Positions 44,949-52,418 of a stretch of 64,000 nt of DNA are shown one piece after another; the first letter of the stretch is position 1; each line of letters begins with the position of its first letter. The stretch comes from an uncultured Polaribacter sp. (lineage in GTDB: Bacteria > Bacteroidota > Bacteroidia > Flavobacteriales > Flavobacteriaceae): assembly GCA_947497755.1 (NCBI GenBank), contig CANMHT010000005.1:124001-188000 (forward strand), in the 5' to 3' direction. A program made the position numbers and the translations under genes. Under the pieces are notes generated by a model. The model searched no databases, was not told the origin of the DNA, and saw only the letters and a program-made list of their open reading frames with translations.

Positions 44949-47720
44949 ATGAAAAAAATAACACTTAGTTTTTTCTTATTTTTAATAATATCAATGGCAC
45001 AAGCTCAAGGATGTGGGGTGAAAAACTATTTGAGCGCACTTAATAGTGTAGACCCAGGAGTAGAAAGTAGTATTCCTACTGAGATAGCAAGAATAATTAA
45101 AGAAAGGAAATTAAAGAAAGGAGCAGATAATAATGAAATAATAACAATTCCTGTTGTTTTTAATTTAGTTTTCCCTAGTCATTATACTATTGATCAAGGA
45201 GCAAATGTACACACTTCTGTATTGCAACAGCAAGTAAATATTCTTAATGCAAGGTTTGCAGGGAGTATTAGTGGGGTTGATACAAAGATTCGTTTTTGTA
45301 TTGCTCGAAAAGATATTAATGGAAATGATAATTTTGGTGTAAAAAGATATTTTGGAAAAGCTAGTTATCAACCAGATAAAAATAATATTATTAATGCGGA
45401 TGAACACTTTTTAAACGTAGATACGGATATAAAACAACATTATGATGATAGTTTCCCCACTCACAGTTTTTTAAATATATGGGTAGTTAATTTATTAGAT
45501 TTATATGGTGGAAATAATTTAGACGGTTACTCTTCAATACCAATTCCTGATTATCAAAGTCCACTTATTTCTAAAGATGGTGTAGTATTGAATTACTTAC
45601 AATTAAATAAGTACACTGCCTCTCATGAAATAGGGCACTGGTTAGGATTATTTCATGTTTTTGAATCTAATCAAGTTGTTGCTAGCCAATCTAATGGAGT
45701 TGGTAATTGTAATGAGGTTGACTGTGAAGCCCAAGGGGATTTTATCTGTGATACTGATAGAGTGATAGATACCGGTATAGCAAATGTTGCTCCAGGTAAT
45801 TGTAAAGGATATAATTGTGATGGTCAAATATCTAATATCATTCAGAATTATATGGATTATAATTCTAGAGCAAGAGAGCATTGCTATAAAAGTTTTACTC
45901 AAGGGCAGAAGAAAAGAATGAGAGATGTGATTAAAGATAAGAGGCCCATAATTTATAACAATAGTATTTTAGGTTTAAATGATTATTGTAGTACTGGCAA
46001 CAATAATGGTACTGGGTACATTAGTCCTTTACAACTTTTTTGTAGAACATGTTATGAGCCAGGGTTAAAAATACCTGAAGATTATGGTACAGCAGTAAGA
46101 AGTTATAAAAATAATTCAAAAGGAAATTTATACATAACATCAGTTACAAATGGGTTTATTCACCCAGGTAATGGTTATGCTGAAGCAAAAATTAGAATTT
46201 ATGAACGAAATTGTTTGAATTTTAATCTAAAAGAAACAATTAATGATGTTTTTGGAGAAATTTATATAATTAATGATAATGCTTTTATCGTGAAGAATTA
46301 TAAAGAAGTTATTCTTTACATTAAAAATAACAATGTCTGGTTTGAGAAGGAACGATATGATACCTCAGAATCTGGTCACAATACCAATTTATATGAAACT
46401 AAAAAAGGATTCTATTTAGCATTAGGAATATATAATTCTAAAAATGATAGGACGTTAGATTTGTTTAAGTATGATTATAAGTTGAATGAATTTATTTTAG
46501 TAAAAGGGTTTGATACAAAAAATGGGGATTTTGTTAGCTTTAATATAACCTTTTCAGATACAAGTTTTTTTATAGTAAAAAGTGCCGATACGATAGAAGA
46601 GTGGGAAATTGATAATTCAGGCTTTAGTTTAACAATTAAAGGAACTTTAACAATTCCTTTAATAGGAAATTATGTTCTTAATGGAAAAAATAACCCTGGT
46701 TACATTGGTGAATTGGGGGGCTATAAAAATTATTTATTAATACAAGAAAGAAGATTTAATAACCGTACAGGTTACTATATTGCTGAAGAACTTGATATAA
46801 TAAAAATTTATAAGAAAAATGGGGAAAACTGGGTTTTTCATCAAGAAATAAATTTAACAAATAATAATTTAAAGCAAATTAGTGAAATAGAGTTTATCGA
46901 TGAAAATCATATAGCTATAAAATCTCTTGAGTATAGAAATAGTAAAGTTTCGTTTATAAAAAAGGATAATAATAATAATTTTAGTTTAATGAATTTAAAT
47001 CACTTATACGTAAACTCTACTAAACCTATAAATAACCTTTGTACAACACAATTTTCAATTAATACAGATACAAAGGAAGTGCTTTTAGATAATATGATGT
47101 TAAAATTATCAGATGTATTGCAAATAGATACCACAAATTTTGAATTTGCTTCAGAGCCTGAAACAACAAGTTATTTAAGTAATCCAAATTTTATTGGAAG
47201 TGATGATACTGTTTATGATTATGAGATATTTGTTGGAGGTAATACATATCAAACGCTTAATTTAAATAATAAAGCTAAAAAAATAATTGCAAAAAAACGA
47301 ATTATAATTAAACCAAATGTTATTATTAGCGGAGGTAATGTTGTTGCTAAAGTTTCTAAGGAATCGGATTATAATGTTTGCAATTTTGTTGAAGATTGTT
47401 CTAATAGTACTATTATAAATACTTTAATAATTTCTCAAAATACAATAGTAGAAAATATAGAGTTACCTTTATTAAATAAAAACGAGAAAAAGGTAATCAA
47501 TATATACCCTAACCCTAATCAAGGATTGTTATATATTAATAACTATGATGAAATTTTGGAATTAAAATTATATGATTCAGTAGGTAAATTTATTTTTCAA
47601 AAAAAGAATGTTAATTCTTCAAAATTAAAATTACCAAAATTAAATGAAGGGATTTATAATCTAATTATTTATACTAAAAAGAACAAAAAAATAAATAAAA
47701 AATTGATAATACAATATTAA
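44949..47720 (+). CDS. M43-family metalloprotease with T9SS sorting domain
   Basis: A 923-residue secreted zinc protease. After a signal peptide (to about residue 20) lies a pappalysin-type domain (about 65-330) with the zinc motif HEIGHWLGLFH (H226, E227, H230, H236), conserved Cys clusters, the DxDRVIDT-like segment, and the Met-turn in YMDYNS (near 304). A long beta-rich region (340-830) has no obvious domain. The T9SS type A sorting domain starts at the YPNPNQG near residue 852. It should be exported through the porin pathway and anchored or released at the surface. Substrate unknown. Confidence 0.88.
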   Translation: MKKITLSFFLFLIISMAQAQGCGVKNYLSALNSVDPGVESSIPTEIARIIKERKLKKGADNNEIITIPVVFNLVFPSHYTIDQGANVHTSVLQQQVNILNARFAGSISGVDTKIRFCIARKDINGNDNFGVKRYFGKASYQPDKNNIINADEHFLNVDTDIKQHYDDSFPTHSFLNIWVVNLLDLYGGNNLDGYSSIPIPDYQSPLISKDGVVLNYLQLNKYTASHEIGHWLGLFHVFESNQVVASQSNGVGNCNEVDCEAQGDFICDTDRVIDTGIANVAPGNCKGYNCDGQISNIIQNYMDYNSRAREHCYKSFTQGQKKRMRDVIKDKRPIIYNNSILGLNDYCSTGNNNGTGYISPLQLFCRTCYEPGLKIPEDYGTAVRSYKNNSKGNLYITSVTNGFIHPGNGYAEAKIRIYERNCLNFNLKETINDVFGEIYIINDNAFIVKNYKEVILYIKNNNVWFEKERYDTSESGHNTNLYETKKGFYLALGIYNSKNDRTLDLFKYDYKLNEFILVKGFDTKNGDFVSFNITFSDTSFFIVKSADTIEEWEIDNSGFSLTIKGTLTIPLIGNYVLNGKNNPGYIGELGGYKNYLLIQERRFNNRTGYYIAEELDIIKIYKKNGENWVFHQEINLTNNNLKQISEIEFIDENHIAIKSLEYRNSKVSFIKKDNNNNFSLMNLNHLYVNSTKPINNLCTTQFSINTDTKEVLLDNMMLKLSDVLQIDTTNFEFASEPETTSYLSNPNFIGSDDTVYDYEIFVGGNTYQTLNLNNKAKKIIAKKRIIIKPNVIISGGNVVAKVSKESDYNVCNFVEDCSNSTIINTLIISQNTIVENIELPLLNKNEKKVINIYPNPNQGLLYINNYDEILELKLYDSVGKFIFQKKNVNSSKLKLPKLNEGIYNLIIYTKKNKKINKKLIIQY

Positions 47721-47727
47721 TTTTTAC

Positions 47728-47771
47728 AAATCAACCTTATAATATACTAATTGTTATGAGGTTGATTTTTG
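47728..47771 (+). terminator. Terminator after metalloprotease gene
   Basis: AAATCAACCT (47728-47737) pairs with AGGTTGATTT (47759-47768). A 21-base loop and a short T-run follow. Confidence 0.65.
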
Positions 47772-48104
47772 GTGTTTTTAAATGAGAAAGTAACATATTT
47801 GTAATAGCTTTTTTTTATTATAAATTCATAGAACTTTATATTAGAAAGTCAAATAATTATTGAACACACTAAATATTTGGGTAAAGAAAATAATATTTTT
47901 GTTTATAAAAAGATAAGAATTGACTATGGTTTAAGTTTAAGGAAAAAGAAGAGATGCTTGTTAATTGTTTTCTACCATCCCTTGTTGTTTAGTTAATTTG
48001 CTACCTATTCTTTACAAAAAGACATGTAATTATAAAAGGGAGTTGTGCCAAGTATTTGTTTAGATAAAGATAAAAAATAACTAAGTATATACTAAATATT
48101 TTGA
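47772..48104. other. Intergenic region with no recognised feature
   Basis: AT-rich DNA between the metalloprotease terminator and the purD promoter. I see no ORF longer than about a dozen codons, no exact TAnnTTTG box and no repeat structure. Confidence 0.55.
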
Positions 48105-48134
48105 TTGTAAGATACAATGTTAAACGTATATTTG
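48105..48134 (+). promoter_or_regulatory. purD promoter
   Basis: A -7 box TATATTTG (48127-48134) lies 19 bases after TTG (48105-48107) and is an exact TAnnTTTG match. The purD ATG follows 28 bases later. Confidence 0.7.
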
Positions 48135-48162
48135 CAGCCATAAACAACAACACAACACACAA

Positions 48163-49437
48163 ATGAATATTCTTATTTTAGGTTCTGGAGGAAGAGAACA
48201 TGCATTTACTTTAAAGTTATCTCAAAGTGAAAAAATAAACCAACTTTTTGTCGCTCCAGGAAATGCTGGAACAGCACAAATAGCGCAAAACATAGCAATC
48301 AACCCTACAGATTTTAATGCAGTAAAAGACACGGTTTTAAACAATAATATACAAATGGTTGTTGTGGGTCCAGAAGCTCCTTTAGTAGCTGGAGTTCATG
48401 ATTTTTTCTTAGCAGATGCTGACCTAAAAAATATTCCAGTTATTGGTCCAAAAAAAGATGGAGCTTTGTTAGAAGGAAGTAAAGATTTTTCTAAAAACTT
48501 TATGGAAAAACATAATATTCCTACAGCAAGATATCAATCTTTTACTCAAGAAAACTTAATTGAAGGGTATGCTTTTTTAGAAACACTAAAAGCTCCTTAT
48601 GTATTAAAAGCTGATGGGTTAGCTGCCGGTAAAGGAGTATTGATTTTAGATTCTTTAGAAGAGGCTAAAAAGGAGCTAAAAGAAATGGTTTCTAATCAAA
48701 AGTTTGGAGAGGCTTCTTCTACAGTAGTAATTGAAGAGTTTTTAGACGGAATAGAATTGTCTGTTTTTGTATTAACAGATGGGAAAAACTATAAAATATT
48801 ACCATCTGCAAAAGATTACAAGCGTATTGGAGAAGGAGATAAAGGCTTAAATACTGGTGGAATGGGAGCCATTTCTCCTGTGCCATTTGCTACCGAAGAC
48901 TTTTTGCAAAAAGTAGAAGAGCGTATTGTAAAACCAACAGTTGATGGTCTACAAAAAGATGGAATAGACTATAGAGGTTTTATTTTTATTGGTTTGATGA
49001 ATGTAGACGGGAATCCGCAAGTAATAGAATACAATGTAAGAATGGGAGACCCAGAAACAGAAGTAGTTTTACCAAGAATAGCTTCTGATTTATTAGATTT
49101 ATTTGAAGGAGTTGCTCATCAAACTTTAGCAGAAAAATCATTTTCTATAAACCCAAAAACGGCAACTACAGTAATGTTAGTTTCTGGAGGATATCCTGAA
49201 GGATATGAAAAAGGAAAGGTAATGACAGGAGTAGAAAAAGTTACAGATTCTATTGTTTATCATGCTGGAACTACGCTTAAAGACGATCAAATTGTAACTA
49301 GTGGTGGAAGGGTTATGGCCATTACTTCTTTTGGTGATACTATTGAAGAAGCATTAAAAACTTCGTATACCTCAATTGATCATATTCATTTTGATAAAAT
49401 GAATTATAGAAAAGATATCGGATTTGATTTAGTTTAA
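48163..49437 (+). CDS. purD: Phosphoribosylamine-glycine ligase
   Basis: A 424-residue ATP-grasp enzyme with the GSGGREHAF N-terminal motif (residues 7-15), PYVLKADGLAAGKGV (near 145-159), EEFLDGIELSVFVLTDGK and RMGDPETEV motifs. It joins glycine to 5-phosphoribosylamine in purine synthesis. The length is normal. It stands apart from other pur genes here and has its own promoter. Confidence 0.97.
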   Translation: MNILILGSGGREHAFTLKLSQSEKINQLFVAPGNAGTAQIAQNIAINPTDFNAVKDTVLNNNIQMVVVGPEAPLVAGVHDFFLADADLKNIPVIGPKKDGALLEGSKDFSKNFMEKHNIPTARYQSFTQENLIEGYAFLETLKAPYVLKADGLAAGKGVLILDSLEEAKKELKEMVSNQKFGEASSTVVIEEFLDGIELSVFVLTDGKNYKILPSAKDYKRIGEGDKGLNTGGMGAISPVPFATEDFLQKVEERIVKPTVDGLQKDGIDYRGFIFIGLMNVDGNPQVIEYNVRMGDPETEVVLPRIASDLLDLFEGVAHQTLAEKSFSINPKTATTVMLVSGGYPEGYEKGKVMTGVEKVTDSIVYHAGTTLKDDQIVTSGGRVMAITSFGDTIEEALKTSYTSIDHIHFDKMNYRKDIGFDLV

Positions 49438-49447
49438 AATAAGTAAC

Positions 49448-49466
49448 TTGTCATTTAGAATGACAA
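49448..49466 (+). promoter_or_regulatory. Hairpin over the translation start of the MurG-like gene
   Basis: TTGTCATT (49448-49455), loop TAG, AATGACAA (49459-49466) is a perfect 8-bp stem that buries the start codon. It has no T-run, so it is not a terminator. Confidence 0.4.
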
Positions 49467-50506
49467 AAAGAAAAATAATTGTTGCACCGCTTAATTGGGG
49501 CTTAGGTCACGCTGCCCGATGTATACCAATTATTCATTTCTTATTAGCGCATAACTATATGCCTATTATTGCTTCTAATGGAGAGGCACTTGCTTTTTTA
49601 CAAAAAGAATTTCCAGAAATAGAAAGTGTTGAACTACCTTCTTATAATATTTCTTATCGCAAAAACTTAAAGTTTGGCTTGTTGTTACAAATACCAAATG
49701 TTTTAAAAGCGATACGAGAGGAAAAGAAATGTATTGATTCATTACTTGCTGCCGACAAAGAAATAGTGGGAATTATTGCTGATAATAGGTTTGGAGTTAG
49801 AAGCAAATTAGTTCCCTCTGTGTACATCACACATCAAGTAAATGTACTTTCTGGTGTATTTACTAAAATCTCAAGTAGCATTCACCAAAATATTATTAAA
49901 AAATTTGATGAATGTTGGGTTCCTGATACGAACGATTCTCAATTTTCTGGAAAGTTATCCAAAGCAAAAAGTAATGAGTTAAATCTAAAATATATCGGTG
50001 TTCTTAGTCGCTTTAAAAAAGAACAGCTACCAATTGTAAATGATGTTTTAATACTGCTTTCAGGAGTCAATTCGCAAAGAAAAGCATTAGAGGAACAATT
50101 AATGAATGCTTTTAAAGGATACCAAGGAAAAGTAGTTTTAGTTCAAGGAAAGATAGAAAAGCAACAAAAAGAGAGTTTGGTAAACGGAATTAAAATTTAT
50201 AACTATTTGCTATCTGCACAACTCGAAAAAGAAATCAATCAATCAGCAGTAATCGTTTGTAGATCTGGATACTCTTCTATTATGGATTTGGCTTTTTTAC
50301 AAAAAAAGGCATTCTTTATTCCTACTCCATATCAAACAGAACAAGAATATTTAGCAACTCATTTAGAAAAAGAAAAAATGATTCCGTTTTCTAAGGAAGA
50401 AGATTTTTCAATAGAGCAATTGGTAAAAATTACGAGCTATAAAGGATTGGAGTATATAAGTACAGGTTTAGAGAAAGAATTACTTAGCCTTTTCGAGCGT
50501 AAATGA
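49460..50506 (+). CDS. MurG-like GT-B glycosyltransferase
   Basis: A 348-residue GT28-like protein. The N-terminal half begins KIIVAPLNWGLGHAARC with an HxxR-type loop (residues 4-20). The C-terminal half has VLILLSGVNSQRKALEEQL and the acceptor/donor loop AVIVCRSGYSSIMDLAFLQKKAFFIPTP, in part (near 260-290). Such proteins glycosylate unknown acceptors in Bacteroidota; the role is unassigned. The ATG at 49460 is preferred to the in-frame TTG at 49448, because both lie inside a hairpin (49448-49466). The 3' end overlaps the convergent phoR gene by 27 bases. Confidence 0.75.
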   Translation: MTKRKIIVAPLNWGLGHAARCIPIIHFLLAHNYMPIIASNGEALAFLQKEFPEIESVELPSYNISYRKNLKFGLLLQIPNVLKAIREEKKCIDSLLAADKEIVGIIADNRFGVRSKLVPSVYITHQVNVLSGVFTKISSSIHQNIIKKFDECWVPDTNDSQFSGKLSKAKSNELNLKYIGVLSRFKKEQLPIVNDVLILLSGVNSQRKALEEQLMNAFKGYQGKVVLVQGKIEKQQKESLVNGIKIYNYLLSAQLEKEINQSAVIVCRSGYSSIMDLAFLQKKAFFIPTPYQTEQEYLATHLEKEKMIPFSKEEDFSIEQLVKITSYKGLEYISTGLEKELLSLFERK

Positions 50507-51517
50507 AAATTCAGAACCTTCTCCGTAAGTACTTTTTAAAAGAATATTTTCGTTGTGAGCTTCAATAATATGTTTTACAATTGATAAGCCAAGTCCTGAA
50601 CCACCTTGATCTCTAGATCTACTTTGATCTACTCTATAAAAACGTTCGAATAAACGAGATAAGTGTTCTTGTTTTACACCTTCTCCGTTATCAGAGACTT
50701 TAATAATGAATTTATTTTCATTGTAATTGTCTACGCCAACAGTAGTAACACCTCCAATTTTACCATATTTAATAGAGTTTACAACTAAATTGATAAGTAC
50801 TTGTTCAATACGTTCAACATCTCCTTTTACAAAAATTGGAAACTCATAAATACGATCAAAAACCAAGGTGATATTTTTCTTTTTGGCTCTCATTTCGAAC
50901 AAATCAAAAACATTTTGAACCAGTTCTAAAATATTAAATGGTTGCATGTTCATTTTTAAACCATCGGTTTCTAATTTAGCAATCATATCTAAATCTTTTA
51001 CAATGGCAACCAATCGTTCTACTCCTTTGTTGGCTCTATCTAAATATTTATCTAAAATATCTTTGTCGTTAGAAGCGCCTTCAATTAAGGTTAACAAATA
51101 TCCTTGTACTGTAAAAAGAGGTGTTTTTAATTCATGAGCAACATTCCCTAAAAAATCTCGCCTAAAAGAATCTCTTTCGGTTAGATTTTGAATTTCAATT
51201 CTTTTTCCTTCAGCAAACTTTTGTACACTTTTAGAAAGAGTTTCCATATCTGTGGTTACAGATTGCCTTTGTAAATCTTCAATTTCTAACAGAGAAACAT
51301 CGTCATATATTTTTCGAACCCTTCTATAAATAAAATATTCTACTCTGTATTGAATCACAAAAAAGAAAACAACAAATAATAGAACAACAGAAGCTATGGT
51401 AATTGCCAATCCATATTTTTCAAATAAAAAATAAGAAATTAAGGCAATACCAATAGAAAGTATTGTTAAATACAATGCCGATATAAAGGCAAAGGAATAG
51501 GTTTTTTTAAACTTCAC
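50480..51517 (-). CDS. phoR: Sensor histidine kinase PhoR
   Basis: A 345-residue membrane kinase with two N-terminal transmembrane segments (about 8-30 and 37-55) and almost no periplasmic loop. HisKA carries phospho-accepting His128 (FLGNVAHELKTP), and the HATPase_c domain has N, G1 and G2 boxes (NSIKYGK, NGEGVK, GSGLGLSIVK). The short topology resembles phosphate-sensing PhoR. It follows phoB by 9 bases in the same leftward operon. The adjacent Pho-like repeat arrays support the PhoR name, which remains an inference; the 3' end overlaps the MurG-like gene by 27 bases. Confidence 0.85.
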   Translation of the reverse strand: MKFKKTYSFAFISALYLTILSIGIALISYFLFEKYGLAITIASVVLLFVVFFFVIQYRVEYFIYRRVRKIYDDVSLLEIEDLQRQSVTTDMETLSKSVQKFAEGKRIEIQNLTERDSFRRDFLGNVAHELKTPLFTVQGYLLTLIEGASNDKDILDKYLDRANKGVERLVAIVKDLDMIAKLETDGLKMNMQPFNILELVQNVFDLFEMRAKKKNITLVFDRIYEFPIFVKGDVERIEQVLINLVVNSIKYGKIGGVTTVGVDNYNENKFIIKVSDNGEGVKQEHLSRLFERFYRVDQSRSRDQGGSGLGLSIVKHIIEAHNENILLKSTYGEGSEFSFTLEKAK

Positions 51518-51526
51518 AGAAAGTTT

Positions 51527-52225
51527 TTATTTATCGCTGTCTTCTAAAACAAATTTGTATCCAACACCTTTAATAGTTTTAAAGAAGTTATCTCCAATCT
51601 TTTCTCTAAGTTTACGAATATGTACATCAATGGTTCTACCACCAACAACAACTTCGTTACCCCAAACAGAATCTAAAATAGTTTCTCTTTTAAAAACTTT
51701 TCCAGGTTTTGAGGTTAATAAAGAGAATAGTTCAAATTCTTTTTTAGGTAAGACTATTTTTTTATCACCTTTAAAAACAACATATTCTTCTCTATTAATT
51801 ACAATATCTCCAATTTTAGTAGAAGTGTCTTGCTCTTCGTTATTTTTTAATCGTCTTAATAAAGATTTTACTTTACTAACCAATACTTTTGGCTTAATAG
51901 GTTTTGTAATATAGTCATCAGCTCCAGCATCAAATCCAGCAACCTGAGAATAATCTTCTCCTCTAGCTGTTAAAAAAGAAATAATAACATGCTCTAAAGA
52001 ACTAATTTTTCGAATCTTTTCACATGCTTCGATACCATCCATTTCTGGCATCATAATATCTAATAAAATTAAATGTGGAGTAATTTTTTTAGCAGTTTTA
52101 ACACCTTCTGCACCATTTTGAGCAGTAAATACTTGATATCCTTCGTTTTTTAAATTATAGCCTACAATCTCTAGAATATCTGGCTCGTCATCAACTAATA
52201 AAATCTTAATATCACTTTTTTTCAT
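51527..52225 (-). CDS. phoB: Response regulator PhoB (OmpR family)
   Basis: A 232-residue regulator with a receiver domain (acidic D12-D13, phospho-accepting D56, K108) and a winged-helix Trans_reg_C domain (about 135-228, KKEFELFSLLTSKPGKVFKRE in pieces, then VVVGGRTIDVHIRKLREKIG). OmpR/PhoB proteins bind 11-bp direct repeats as head-to-tail dimers. Repeats of that period lie in the intergenic region it shares with the TonB receptor. It is paired with phoR. Confidence 0.9.
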   Translation of the reverse strand: MKKSDIKILLVDDEPDILEIVGYNLKNEGYQVFTAQNGAEGVKTAKKITPHLILLDIMMPEMDGIEACEKIRKISSLEHVIISFLTARGEDYSQVAGFDAGADDYITKPIKPKVLVSKVKSLLRRLKNNEEQDTSTKIGDIVINREEYVVFKGDKKIVLPKKEFELFSLLTSKPGKVFKRETILDSVWGNEVVVGGRTIDVHIRKLREKIGDNFFKTIKGVGYKFVLEDSDK

Positions 52226-52248
52226 GACTGTTTTGTCTTGTTTTATTC

Positions 52249-52256
52249 AAAAGTAT
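52249..52256 (-). promoter_or_regulatory. -7 promoter box of phoB-phoR
   Basis: The minus strand reads TACTTTTG, an exact TAnnTTTG match, 23 bases before the phoB ATG. The repeats at 52283-52301 lie about 27-45 bases further upstream, so autoregulation is possible. Confidence 0.65.
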
Positions 52257-52282
52257 GGATAAATATTTTAATCTGATATTCC

Positions 52283-52367
52283 TTAACAATGATTTAATCA
52301 CTTAACAATGAATTAACCTTGTATTAATGGAATAGTAATTTCTTTCTAACATTAGCTTTACAAAACC
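52283..52367 (+). promoter_or_regulatory. Pho-box-like array of 11-bp direct repeats
   Basis: TTAAC-like pentamers recur every 11 bases at 52302 (TTAAC), 52313 (TTAAC), 52324 (TTAAT), 52335 (GTAAT), 52346 (CTAAC) and 52357 (TTTAC). An extra pair lies at 52283 (TTAAC) and 52294 (TTAAT). The array stops 4 bases before a 7-of-8 -7 box GACATTTG (52372-52379). This is the 11-bp half-turn spacing of PhoB binding sites, though the sequence differs from the E. coli box. Confidence 0.65.
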
Positions 52368-52418
52368 AAAAGACATTTGCACTTTAAAACAACACGTACA
52401 TACTATTAGAGTAAAACA

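Noticed and set aside
49448..49466. Possible terminator of purD
   Set aside because: The hairpin has no T-run and covers the next start codon, so a translational role is more likely.
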